From NCBI RefSeq assembly GCF_018882335.1, contig NZ_JACVOS010000008.1:1-64000 (forward strand): a stretch of DNA of 64,000 bases, given 5' to 3'. The position numbers and the translations under genes are program-made. Shown piece after piece: positions 26,227 through 33,623 of the stretch. The notes under the pieces are model-generated. The model made no database searches. It saw only the letters and a list, made by a program, of their open reading frames with translations, and had not been told where the DNA came from. This DNA comes from Polynucleobacter sp. AM-25C3. Lineage in GTDB: Bacteria; Pseudomonadota; Gammaproteobacteria; Burkholderiales; Burkholderiaceae. Each line of letters starts with the position of its first letter. Positions within the stretch are counted from its first letter, which is position 1.

Positions 26227-27024
26227 TTACGCGCCTACAGCTTGTTTTATTGCACTATCGCGAGACTGATCATCGTTTGCTGCTTTAGCAGCCGGAGCTT
26301 TTTCGTGTTGCTCCTTAGCTACTGAGTGCGCCAAACTGGCCAGTACGGCGGTAATAGCTGTACCGTTTTGCACTAGTCTACGAATGGCAAAACTACCATC
26401 AGCTTCTCTGGTGGAAAGCAGGACTAAGGCCCCGTTGTATTCGGATGCTTGAAACTGACCTGCCAACGTATCGCTATGAAAGGAGGCTAAGATTCGCCCT
26501 TCCATGGCAACGCGGCCAACTGCTGCTTTATCCTTGGCCGTTTTATGGTTGGGTGATCGCTCGCGCCGAACTTCTTCAACCCCACCTTTATCTCTAAAAA
26601 ACTGTGGGATTTCCATACTAGGTGTCTTTGACTCTGCTGCCGCTCGTAGCGCAAGGGCGTAAGAGCTAACGCGACGACGGTCTTCTTTTCCAAAGACACA
26701 TTGCACCACCTTGGTCATGAGGTGGGTATTGTCTTTAAAGTCCCAACCTTGCTGCTTACAAAACTCTAAGAACCCTTTTTTTACAGCCATAGCTTCCGAC
26801 TTAATGCTGTTCATGCTTTGAAACAAGATGTAACAGCTTTGCAAGATGCCATAAAGGCGTTCATTGCTTCGAGTTAGATCTTGCGTTTGCCAAGCTTTTC
26901 GTTCAGCAATCAAGTTGTTTACTACGGCTCCTACAGATAATTGCGAATCTTGTGTGATTTTTTCAACCAGATTCGTAACTACCTGTCCATCTACTTTCTC
27001 AGTTACTTCTGCTATTTGGTCCAT
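26227..27024 (-). CDS. Unknown 265-aa island protein, first gene of the AAA+ operon
   Basis: ATG 27024 has a strong AAGGAGG 6 bp upstream. The sequence is mostly helical, with a central segment FGKEDRRRVSSYALALRAAAE that looks like a DNA-binding or oligomerisation helix pair, and a basic linker (RRERSPNHKTAKDK). No known domain is recognised. It heads the minus-strand run with the AAA+ ATPase (73 bp downstream). Palindrome copy D lies 57 bp before its start and may be its operator or its target. Confidence 0.6.
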   Translation of the reverse strand: MDQIAEVTEKVDGQVVTNLVEKITQDSQLSVGAVVNNLIAERKAWQTQDLTRSNERLYGILQSCYILFQSMNSIKSEAMAVKKGFLEFCKQQGWDFKDNTHLMTKVVQCVFGKEDRRRVSSYALALRAAAESKTPSMEIPQFFRDKGGVEEVRRERSPNHKTAKDKAAVGRVAMEGRILASFHSDTLAGQFQASEYNGALVLLSTREADGSFAIRRLVQNGTAITAVLASLAHSVAKEQHEKAPAAKAANDDQSRDSAIKQAVGA

Positions 27025-27080
27025 AAGACCTCCTTAATAAAAATCTACAAATCACCTTTACCAGAATGGCAAAGGGCAAA

Positions 27081-27097
27081 TGTCGGGAAACCCGACA
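27081..27097. repeat. Island palindrome copy D, upstream of the AAA+ operon
   Basis: TGTCGGGAAACCCGACA is a perfect 7-bp inverted repeat around AAA. It lies between the divergent 265-aa gene (minus, start 27024) and the helix-turn-helix gene (plus, start 27322), a natural place for an operator. Confidence 0.75.
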
Positions 27098-27321
27098 GTG
27101 GATAAGAAATGAGTGAATTGTTAAAGAGCGGTAATGCCAATGAAGAGAAATGTATGTCGAAAATGAGCGTTTTTTTGCCGATCAAAAAAACTAAAAGTTA
27201 TTGACACAAAATAGGGATTTTTCTTAGCCATGTTTAATATGGGTAGAATGATTTATTGTTATAAAAATAGTTGACAAAAAATGAGGTGTTTTTTGGAAAA
27301 TCTAGTACAACCCAAAAGCAA

Positions 27322-27855
27322 ATGAAACGAAAACTCAAACTTCTTGAGCATCGCCGCTTAGAAGGCGCTCGCCTTTTAATGAAGGGAGTAGCTAAAGTAG
27401 AAGTTGCCCGGCAATTGGGAGTGAGCCGTCAAAGTGTGCAGAACTGGGCGATTCGATTAACAGTCAAAAGAAAAACAGATATGGGCGGCACGATAACCGC
27501 TAGCTTTCAGCAAGAAGAAAAAGGGTTCTTAAGTAATAAGAAAATCTATAAAACGAGCTATAACGAGTTACGCTGTCAGCAGTTAGGTAGACCTAAGAAG
27601 CTGACAAATAATGAAGTGCAAAAATTAAAACGGGCTTTAAAGGCCGGCGCTAAAGCGGCGGGGCATTTAACGGATAAATGGACGCTCTCAAAGATTCAGG
27701 CATTAATTGAGCAAGAGTATTTGGCAGGTGAAACTGTTAGCCGTACCTATGTATTGCAACTATTGCGCGATCTGGGTTTTAGCTGTGAAAAGCCAGGATT
27801 AGATGATGAACTCCCATTGCGTAAATGGGAGCGCTTGGGTTGGATAGAGCGGTAA
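27322..27855 (+). CDS. IS630-type helix-turn-helix protein without transposase catalytic domain
   Basis: The protein is 177 aa from ATG 27322; an upstream TTG at 27271 lies in a TTGACA-like box and is less likely. The N-terminal half is a helix-turn-helix (GVAKVEVARQLGVSRQSVQN), followed by a winged-helix-like region (GRPKKLTNNEVQKLKRAL, then WTLSKIQALIEQEY and RTYVLQLLRDLGF) as in IS630-family transposases. The DDE domain is absent and the gene ends cleanly, so this may be a domesticated DNA-binding regulator and not just a fragment. It is divergent from the AAA+ operon. Confidence 0.7.
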   Translation: MKRKLKLLEHRRLEGARLLMKGVAKVEVARQLGVSRQSVQNWAIRLTVKRKTDMGGTITASFQQEEKGFLSNKKIYKTSYNELRCQQLGRPKKLTNNEVQKLKRALKAGAKAAGHLTDKWTLSKIQALIEQEYLAGETVSRTYVLQLLRDLGFSCEKPGLDDELPLRKWERLGWIER

Positions 27856-27861
27856 CTTAAT

Positions 27862-28428
27862 TTATATAAGCTCTACGGCCTGTCTCTTTTGTTCATCGTT
27901 GACATCGATGTACCTTTGGGTCACAGCAATCGATCTGTGACCAGCAAGACTGGCTAAGATTCGAACGCCGATGCCTTTATTAGCCAAAGTTGTGATGAAA
28001 AATTTTCTGCCCGAATGGCTGCTTCCACCGCTAATGCCCACATTCTTATAAAGCTGGTGAAACCAAACGCATAAGCCATTAGGGCTAAAGCGTAATCGGT
28101 GATCCGTATGAAAGAAGGGAATATCAGCGCCTTTGGCATGTCTTGTGGTGAGGTAGTTAGCTAATTCCACCTGTAAACGCTGTGAAACAAAGACGGTTCT
28201 AGGGTATTTGCCTTTGGTTTGTGCTGCTGATAAACGGATTTCATTCTTAATGGTGCCATCGGGGTTGACCACATCACCCATGGTAAGTGAGGCTATTTCG
28301 GCGACCCTTAGGCCACCTAAGAAGCTGGTAAGAATGATTGCTCTATCGCGTAGAGCATACTTTTTGGTGCTGACATACTCCAGAACAATGTCTAGTTCTG
28401 CCTGGGATAGTGTTTTTGCTTGTGCCAT
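27862..28428 (-). CDS. Minimal tyrosine recombinase (catalytic domain only)
   Basis: This 188-aa protein contains all catalytic residues of a tyrosine recombinase: R41 in GGLRVAEI, K72, H138 and R141 in HSGRKFF, H164 in LAGHRS, and nucleophile Y173 in QRYIDV. It lacks the N-terminal SAM-like core-binding domain of XerC/D. Single-domain recombinases exist (FimB/FimE types), so it may be active, perhaps on inverted sites. Start ATG 28428. A 13-bp perfect inverted repeat lies 123 bp upstream. It converges on the helix-turn-helix gene with a 6-bp gap. Confidence 0.82.
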   Translation of the reverse strand: MAQAKTLSQAELDIVLEYVSTKKYALRDRAIILTSFLGGLRVAEIASLTMGDVVNPDGTIKNEIRLSAAQTKGKYPRTVFVSQRLQVELANYLTTRHAKGADIPFFHTDHRLRFSPNGLCVWFHQLYKNVGISGGSSHSGRKFFITTLANKGIGVRILASLAGHRSIAVTQRYIDVNDEQKRQAVELI

Positions 28429-28550
28429 ATAAATCTCCTGTCATAAATAAAAAGTGCGTTTTAAGTATGTTTTCTTATTTGAAAAAGGTCGACCTCAATT
28501 TGTCTTCCATTCAAATCTCGAGATCTTCCAAGAATCAATGACTTACAAGT

Positions 28551-28584
28551 TCAGGTTAAGAATTGTGCAATATTCTTAACCTGA
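28551..28584. repeat. 13-bp perfect inverted repeat upstream of the minimal recombinase
   Basis: TCAGGTTAAGAAT (28551-28563) and ATTCTTAACCTGA (28572-28584) are separated by TGTGCAAT. The T-run after it is weak, so an operator or recombination site is as likely as a terminator. Part of it (28556-28568) is identical to 184-196, 3 bp from the left att repeat. Confidence 0.7.
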
Positions 28585-28669
28585 TTCTTTCTATAAGTAT
28601 TTAGCTAAATCTTCTAAATATCGTGGGATTTAGACGACAAAACCCCGCGAAGTTAGCTAACACCTCAAA

Positions 28670-29203
28670 TCACTGGATAGCGTACTTTTGTAAGTTCTCA
28701 AGTGCTTGCTTATGTCCCCCAGAAAATATGCCGTTTGTAGACGGTTTTTGAGGTGAATTTAGCTCGGATTGTGTGGTAGCAATCAGTGCAGGAGTAGGCT
28801 TCCCAGGAACTCTAGCGATACAGCTACGTATAGGTAGCTCCCAGCACTCATTGATACCATGAGCAGAGTCGTCAATTTGGATGGTAATTCTGCTGTAGTT
28901 CAAATCTAAAGCGGCATAGCCTTCAATGGCGCTCTTTAAGCCATTCTCGTAGCGATAGATCCAGCTCATTAATACTCCGGCTTCATTGACTGGTGGGTTG
29001 GCTAAGCGATTAGCCATTTCCACGTGCACTGGGCTCTTGGGGAAATGAAACCAAGCTTCAACTTCTTCAAAATCCACTAAATACTTGGCATAGGGGCTTG
29101 GGATCTCTAATGTGCCGTTGTAGATAGCTTTGCGATATTGACCTTTGCCGAAGGTTGTTCCATACATTTTGTTTTCCCATAAACGGGCTGTGATTTCTTT
29201 CAT
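28670..29203 (-). CDS. Unknown 177-aa island protein
   Basis: ATG 29203 has AAGGAG 10 bp upstream and is preferred; the longer frame to 29332 would start inside a repeat-rich regulatory region. The N-terminal part (MKEITARLWENKMYGTTFGKG) resembles a small DNA-binding fold, then a Trp/Glu-rich middle (EEVEAWFHFPKSPVH). No family is recognised. It is divergent from the DUF6641 gene, with a 338-bp repeat-rich region between. Confidence 0.55.
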   Translation of the reverse strand: MKEITARLWENKMYGTTFGKGQYRKAIYNGTLEIPSPYAKYLVDFEEVEAWFHFPKSPVHVEMANRLANPPVNEAGVLMSWIYRYENGLKSAIEGYAALDLNYSRITIQIDDSAHGINECWELPIRSCIARVPGKPTPALIATTQSELNSPQKPSTNGIFSGGHKQALENLQKYAIQ

Positions 29204-29541
29204 TTTTAATCTCCTTGAATGTTGAAAGGAGTCGCGGTGTTGCTTTGAGATGCAGGGAGTAGCAGAGACAAAAGATAGTTGCTGTTGCTTGAGTTGCTGT
29301 TCAGAGCTACTCATTTGTCCCAAATACAGCAACTAACTGCATCTCTTACTGCAACTTATTTCTTAATCGCATCTCAATGCAACTCATTACGCGACTCGTA
29401 AATATTTAGCCCTTGTTAATAAAAACCGTATTTTTTCTATCCAAAATTAGCCAAAACGATCCAATGGTCAAAAAGAGGTCGACCAAAGCGCTATATCGAA
29501 AACACACTTAATGAGCCCATTAACTACATAGGAGAATTCAA
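29204..29541. promoter_or_regulatory. Repeat-rich divergent regulatory region, possible origin or control site
   Basis: No gene fits here. Between 29247 and 29384 short motifs recur: GTTGCTGTT (29278 and 29293), GCAACT (29329, 29351, 29379), GCATCTC (29339, 29369) and its inverse GAGATGC (29247). The spacing of the GCAACT units is 22 and 28 bp, iteron-like. An AT-rich stretch follows (29398-29450). GGTCGACC lies at 29477-29484 and also at 28487-28494. This could be an operator array or a replication/maintenance origin. Confidence 0.5.
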
Positions 29542-29982
29542 ATGAGCCAATTAAGTCACTTAAAGCTAGTAGCCGTTAAAAAACCCCGCAATATGCCCGC
29601 AATTGTTATACGTAGGAATAAGCTCGGATCCAAACTCTGGGAGCAGATCCAACTCGCTAAAAGTCAGCTAGAAGGAACACCATTTGTAGTCATGAAGTAC
29701 AAAACTGTGAAAGATCGTGAAACAGGATTACGTAAACAAGTGGAAGTTCCAAAACGTATAAAACCATGGTGGTTTCAAAGTGAGGAAGGAAAGGTCTGTG
29801 TCTCTGTGAAATATGGCAGTTGTACTTTGGAGTTAGCCAAAGGCAAGCCTAGCGTTGAAGTAGCCAGTGGAGAGGGATTGGTTAAAGCACTTGAATCCAT
29901 TAAAGCAGCAGTAGAGGCGGGGGAGCTCGATCAGCAGATTGAATCTGCAAGCTCCACTTTAAGAAGTGGGTTTAAACGTTAA
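29542..29982 (+). CDS. DUF6641 family protein
   Basis: This 146-aa protein has GGAG 8 bp upstream of ATG 29542. Its pattern, RRNKLGSKLWEQIQLAKSQL, VPKRIKPWWF, KVCVSVKYGS and a helical C-terminus ending SGFKR, is that of the DUF6641 family, which I associate with proteobacterial islands. It is a small basic, cytoplasmic protein, probably nucleic-acid binding, but the function is unknown. It opens the plus-strand group of small island genes. The family assignment is from memory of the pattern. Confidence 0.75.
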   Translation: MSQLSHLKLVAVKKPRNMPAIVIRRNKLGSKLWEQIQLAKSQLEGTPFVVMKYKTVKDRETGLRKQVEVPKRIKPWWFQSEEGKVCVSVKYGSCTLELAKGKPSVEVASGEGLVKALESIKAAVEAGELDQQIESASSTLRSGFKR

Positions 29983-29987
29983 TTAAG

Positions 29988-30060
29988 TGGGGTGCCCAGC
30001 GTACCCCAGTATCTCATCAGGATTTACCCTGCAGGGGCTTACCAACATGGCAAGCCTGCA
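29988..30060 (+). terminator. Two hairpins downstream of the DUF6641 gene
   Basis: TGGGGT/ACCCCA form a 6-bp stem (29988-30008). GCA-GGCTT type arms (30031-30060) form a second hairpin. Neither has a strong T-run, so termination is only possible. Confidence 0.35.
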
Positions 30061-30102
30061 TTAAAGTTTTGAATAACTATTAAAAACCATAAGGGGTTTT
30101 CC

Positions 30103-30549
30103 ATGGGCTTTTGGGGATGGGTTGGACTTATCTTTTTCACCATCGTTGGTTGGAATCTCATTCAATGGGGTATTCGAGTTAATGATGAAGCAAAAGCTGA
30201 AGAGGAAGCGAAAGCAGGCCGCAAAAGGGTAGAAGATGCAAAAAATGAGATGACACGAATCCGAAGCGAGGTTATTCGGGATTTAAATAAAACGTGGAAT
30301 GAGCGTTGTCTCGAATATATTGAAGCGCTTAAAAGTGGAGATAAATTTTTAGCCACTGCTAAAGGGCGAGATTTTTACTCCTGCAATAGGCGGTATAGCG
30401 GAAGCAGAATTCAGAGCCAAGTTATTGCAGATGAAATTCGCATAAAAAATGAGGTTGCCAAAGGTAGGATTGATCAGGTTAACCCTCTTAGGCTTGAGGA
30501 ACTGGACAACGAAGGACTCAGAGATCGGCTCGAGTTTTTGACTAAATAA
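30103..30549 (+). CDS. Unknown membrane-anchored coiled-coil protein
   Basis: This 148-aa protein has one N-terminal membrane helix (FWGWVGLIFFTIVGWNLIQWG, residues 3-23), then a charged coiled coil (about 28-55, EAKAEEEAKAGRKRVEDAK) and a soluble tail. It has no known domain. It precedes two very small genes and the zinc-ribbon protein at 30927 that also has a coiled coil and a membrane segment, so these may form a membrane complex. Confidence 0.55.
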   Translation: MGFWGWVGLIFFTIVGWNLIQWGIRVNDEAKAEEEAKAGRKRVEDAKNEMTRIRSEVIRDLNKTWNERCLEYIEALKSGDKFLATAKGRDFYSCNRRYSGSRIQSQVIADEIRIKNEVAKGRIDQVNPLRLEELDNEGLRDRLEFLTK

Positions 30550-30553
30550 CTTT

Positions 30554-30700
30554 ATGAAACGATACAAGGCAACTGTTAATGCGGCTGGAATGTGGGTGGA
30601 GACAATTCTTTATGCTCAGAATCAAGCTCAGGCATATAAGTTATTTCAAGCAATCTTTGGCTCTAATAATGTGCCTCATCAACCACTGCAGATCGGATAG
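30554..30700 (+). CDS. Very small protein, unknown
   Basis: This 48-aa open frame from ATG 30554 encodes MKRYKATVNAAGMW followed by VETILYAQNQAQAYKLF, an alternating strand-helix layout that reads like a real small protein (conserved-looking YAQNQAQAYKLFQAIFG). It starts 4 bp after the previous stop and ends 2 bp before the next start, so it is likely translated as part of an operon. Function is unknown. Confidence 0.5.
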   Translation: MKRYKATVNAAGMWVETILYAQNQAQAYKLFQAIFGSNNVPHQPLQIG

Positions 30701-30702
30701 TC

Positions 30703-30870
30703 ATGAGATTCAATGAAATAGCTCCGCTAAAACCATTAAGCCCAGAGCAAGCTAGGCTTAAATCAATGAAGGATCGCGTTAAGCGAGACCAAGAGGCTAT
30801 AAAGGCTGAGCGGGCAAGGCAAAAAATTAAGTCTGGTCAAGATGCGTTAGTGAAATCACATCAAGTCTAG
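30703..30870 (+). CDS. Very small charged protein, unknown
   Basis: This 55-aa frame from ATG 30703, 2 bp after the previous stop, is rich in Lys, Arg and Gln. A predicted long helix covers residues 14-50 (SPEQARLKSMKDRVKRDQ). Such small basic helices can bind DNA or a partner protein; no more can be said. Confidence 0.5.
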   Translation: MRFNEIAPLKPLSPEQARLKSMKDRVKRDQEAIKAERARQKIKSGQDALVKSHQV

Positions 30871-30920
30871 GTTTACTCCGTATTCAAAATACTAATATCA
30901 ATCAAATTTACTAATAGAGG

Positions 30921-32171
30921 TTGAGTGTGGCTAATTGCTCTAACTGTGGTAAGTATATGGACGGCTGGGGGAGTATTTGTGGTGTCTGTAAAGATAACGC
31001 AAAGATCCAGGAAGGCCAGGCTGATATGCAACGTCAGCTTCGGGAGAGTGCAAGAGAGGCCGCATGGGCTGCAGAGCGACACCTTGATGAAGTTCGAGAG
31101 GCAAAGTGGCAGGCTAGTGCAAATCATGAAGAGGCAATGCGAGCTGAATCTGATCGCCTTGAGGAGCTCCAAAAGCAAACTCAGATCTTATTAGAAGGTC
31201 AGATTACTAATGAAGAGGCATATCAGCGCGGCTTTGATTTGGAAGATGAATATCTAAATTTATTCTTAACTGAAGATGGAAGGGTTTATTGGGATATCTA
31301 TGAGCCTTATTTGGTAGCTAGGCTTAATGCAGCTTATGAAAAAGGTGCTCAAGACAGGTTAGAAAAAGAATTTGAATCCAAATATCCTGGATTGGAATAC
31401 ATGAAGCAAGAGGCGTATGGGCATGGATATGCTGGCAGTAGAAATTGCAGCATTGTTTACTTGCATCATCTTCCGCACATCTACCCAGCGAAATTAGACA
31501 TTCTCTCTGAAACTGGGCTGAAGCAAACTACAAACCAAGAGACAGGCAAGCTCGAGTGGCAGTGGATGCCAGCCTATATGAGTGAGGAGTTAAATGATGC
31601 TTATGATGCTGGTGCTCAAAAATTCTTAGGTGAGCAAAATACTGCTGAATTAGTAGCTGAGAGGCTTGAAAAAAATAAAGCAGAATTAATGAAAGCTGAA
31701 GAGTCGGCTAAGGAGCAGGCAGAAGCTGATTTGAAAAAGCAGCAAAGCGATAAAGGGGATCGTAGGAAGAAGATATACGCGGTATTCGCCACGGTAGTTA
31801 TTGCAGTGATAGCCCTATTCGGATACTGGAAATATGATGAATCTAAGACCTCTTACTTGGTATTGCGTGATGCAATACAAAAGGAGGGTTGGAAACCTTT
31901 GGTGAGGCCGCCAGTAGTAAAGAATTGGAAAAACCCATTTCCTGAGGTGCTGTCATGTTACGAGGGCTATTGCGAGTCTGAGTTTGTAAATAAAAATAAG
32001 CCAAATAAGGTTCGTACAATTGTGTATGAGTATTGCGGTCATCCATATGGTAGTGAATGTACGTTTCTAAATCCAAAAGACTTTATGCGTACATACCGTG
32101 ATGAGATTATTAGTAGAAAAAAAGCGGATGAAGGTTACGAGATTACTCGCAAGCATTTTGAGCAATATTAG
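30921..32171 (+). CDS. Zinc-ribbon, coiled-coil, single-pass membrane protein with an internal repeat
   Basis: The protein is 416 aa from TTG 30921 (GTG 30927 is an alternative). The N-terminus has a zinc ribbon (CSNCG then CGVC), followed by a coiled coil to about 95. Two similar units follow (about 98-146 and 164-232), each ending with an AY-x2-GAQ-type motif (NAAYEKGAQDRL and NDAYDAGAQKFL). A second coiled coil (240-280), a membrane helix (about 288-306) and a Cys-bearing C-terminal domain come next. It probably has its first part in the cytoplasm and its C-terminus outside. I do not recognise the family. Confidence 0.6.
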   Translation: MSVANCSNCGKYMDGWGSICGVCKDNAKIQEGQADMQRQLRESAREAAWAAERHLDEVREAKWQASANHEEAMRAESDRLEELQKQTQILLEGQITNEEAYQRGFDLEDEYLNLFLTEDGRVYWDIYEPYLVARLNAAYEKGAQDRLEKEFESKYPGLEYMKQEAYGHGYAGSRNCSIVYLHHLPHIYPAKLDILSETGLKQTTNQETGKLEWQWMPAYMSEELNDAYDAGAQKFLGEQNTAELVAERLEKNKAELMKAEESAKEQAEADLKKQQSDKGDRRKKIYAVFATVVIAVIALFGYWKYDESKTSYLVLRDAIQKEGWKPLVRPPVVKNWKNPFPEVLSCYEGYCESEFVNKNKPNKVRTIVYEYCGHPYGSECTFLNPKDFMRTYRDEIISRKKADEGYEITRKHFEQY

Positions 32172-32205
32172 TTCGAATCTCTAGGCCGGATACCAAACTT
32201 TTGAG

Positions 32206-32222
32206 CGTTACTTTAAGTAACG
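32206..32222. repeat. Inverted repeat between convergent genes
   Basis: CGTTACTT and AAGTAACG face each other around one T, giving a 7-bp stem with a TTA loop. It lies between the convergent genes ending at 32171 and 32230 and could terminate either, but lacks a T-run. Confidence 0.3.
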
Positions 32223-32229
32223 GTTCCCA

Positions 32230-32913
32230 TTAAATAAGTCCTTTAGCCTTAGCCTCTCGATATCTCAAGGTTAACTGAAGTAGCTTAGCCGCACGATTTA
32301 CCTTAAGCTTTTCCATGAGGTTCGCTCGATGCGCTTCTACGGTTTTAATTGAAATACCTAAGTCCATGCCAACTTCCTTATTAATCCTGCCAGCAACAAT
32401 GCGATCAAGCACATCAACTTCTCTTTGGGTTAGAAGTCTAAATCTCTCTTTGATCTCTTTGAGCTCCGTAGATTGTTCTTTACTGAGATAAGCCTTTGAT
32501 AGCATTTCATTGATTAAGCCACAAAGCTTTTCTTCATCTACTGGTTTTTGAATAAAGTCAAAAGCCCCCTTTTTGAGCGCGTTTACCGCAGTGGTGATCT
32601 CCCCATGGCCAGTAATAAACGCAATGGGAATATTAAGACCCATATTCAGAAGCATTTCTTGAAGTTCGATTCCAGACATGCCACCAAGGTGAATATCTAC
32701 TAAAGCACAGCCCAAAGATTGTTGATCACTAGCGGCTAGTGATTGCAAGAATCTTTCGGCACTTTCATGAGGGCTGACCCTAAAGCCATAGGCATTAAGT
32801 AGTAGAGCCAGGGAATCTCGAATCGCTTCGTCATCATCAATGACATACACCACACCGCCTTTTCCCGGAGGGGAAGGGTTGGGTTGATTGAGCATTGTTC
32901 GCTGCCGATTCAT
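32230..32913 (-). CDS. FixJ-family response regulator (orphan)
   Basis: This 227-aa protein has a receiver domain (about 20-140) with acidic pocket D26-D28, phosphoacceptor D73 in ALVDIHL, T101 and K123, then a LuxR-type helix-turn-helix (about 160-220; QREVDVLDRIVAGRINKEV). It would activate transcription when phosphorylated. No histidine kinase is encoded in the island. It overlaps by 4 bp the 118-aa unknown gene upstream and forms a three-gene minus-strand operon with 33269. Confidence 0.85.
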   Translation of the reverse strand: MNRQRTMLNQPNPSPPGKGGVVYVIDDDEAIRDSLALLLNAYGFRVSPHESAERFLQSLAASDQQSLGCALVDIHLGGMSGIELQEMLLNMGLNIPIAFITGHGEITTAVNALKKGAFDFIQKPVDEEKLCGLINEMLSKAYLSKEQSTELKEIKERFRLLTQREVDVLDRIVAGRINKEVGMDLGISIKTVEAHRANLMEKLKVNRAAKLLQLTLRYREAKAKGLI

Positions 32914-33266
32914 TTTTTAGTCGCTTTTATCTTTTGCGCTACAAGTGCTAGCGCTTCTTCCACATTTCTGGCCATCGTGCCACTTCCAGATTTGCCGATA
33001 ACAAAGTAATTGTCTTTATGGATATAGATATGAATATACAACTCTGTCTTTTGGATTCCAATGACCACTTGCAATACCGGCTCATGGCTAGCTCGGTCAT
33101 AGCTTTCGGTAAAGCTACTGTAATCTAAATGATCAGCTTGATTTTTCGCTAACTCTCGAATTTGTGCGCTAATACCCTCAATTAACAGTTCATACTCATG
33201 ATAAAAGTTTGGATTTGAGTAGCGAAGCTCGTCAATAGCGATCGCGTGTAATGTGCTATTACCCAT
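32910..33266 (-). CDS. Unknown 118-aa protein in the response-regulator operon
   Basis: The protein is mixed alpha/beta with a C-terminal half of strands (VVIGIQKTELYIHIYIHKDNY) and a helical end (EEALALVAQKIKA). No domain is recognised. It starts 2 bp after the stop of the 65-aa gene and overlaps the response-regulator start by 4 bp, so all three are co-translated. It may provide input to the orphan regulator, which is inference from context only. Confidence 0.6.
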   Translation of the reverse strand: MGNSTLHAIAIDELRYSNPNFYHEYELLIEGISAQIRELAKNQADHLDYSSFTESYDRASHEPVLQVVIGIQKTELYIHIYIHKDNYFVIGKSGSGTMARNVEEALALVAQKIKATKK

Positions 33267-33268
33267 GG

Positions 33269-33466
33269 TTATTTGATGATTTCAAGATGGACATAAGCAT
33301 CTAAGTTTGCAAGTGAGCCACGTTTATCCATAACGGCAAATCGTAAAGCTTCTTTTTTAAAGTCTTCAAGACCAGGGTGAGAACCATCTCCGCCTAATGA
33401 GACGATATAAGTCCAGAGAACTTGGTCCCTTTGCTCTTTTCGGTAGATATCTACAATCCGCTTCAT
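33269..33466 (-). CDS. Unknown 65-aa protein heading the response-regulator operon
   Basis: Start ATG 33466 has AAGGGG upstream. It is a small soluble protein (MKRIVDIYRKEQRDQ, then LWTYIVSLGGDGSHPGLEDF) with no recognised family. It is the first of three tightly packed genes. Confidence 0.55.
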   Translation of the reverse strand: MKRIVDIYRKEQRDQVLWTYIVSLGGDGSHPGLEDFKKEALRFAVMDKRGSLANLDAYVHLEIIK

Positions 33467-33623
33467 CTATGCCCCTTAAAAATAACTATACGCTCGGAGC
33501 ATGAGAATTGGTTCTTATTTTTATAATGCACCGCCGCAAAATTAAAGGAGCGCTCAAAGGGAGCTTTGGTTTGGCTTGACGATGGTCAATGAATGTAGCT
33601 CTAGGATTGCTTACTATCCATAG

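Noticed and set aside
27271-27321. TTG start at 27271 for the helix-turn-helix protein
   Set aside because: The TTG lies in a TTGACA box and adds 17 residues without a clear ribosome binding site; ATG 27322 begins the conserved-looking part.
29204-29400. CRISPR-like array
   Set aside because: The repeated units are only 6-9 bp and irregularly spaced, with no 24-40 bp repeats or spacers and no cas genes.
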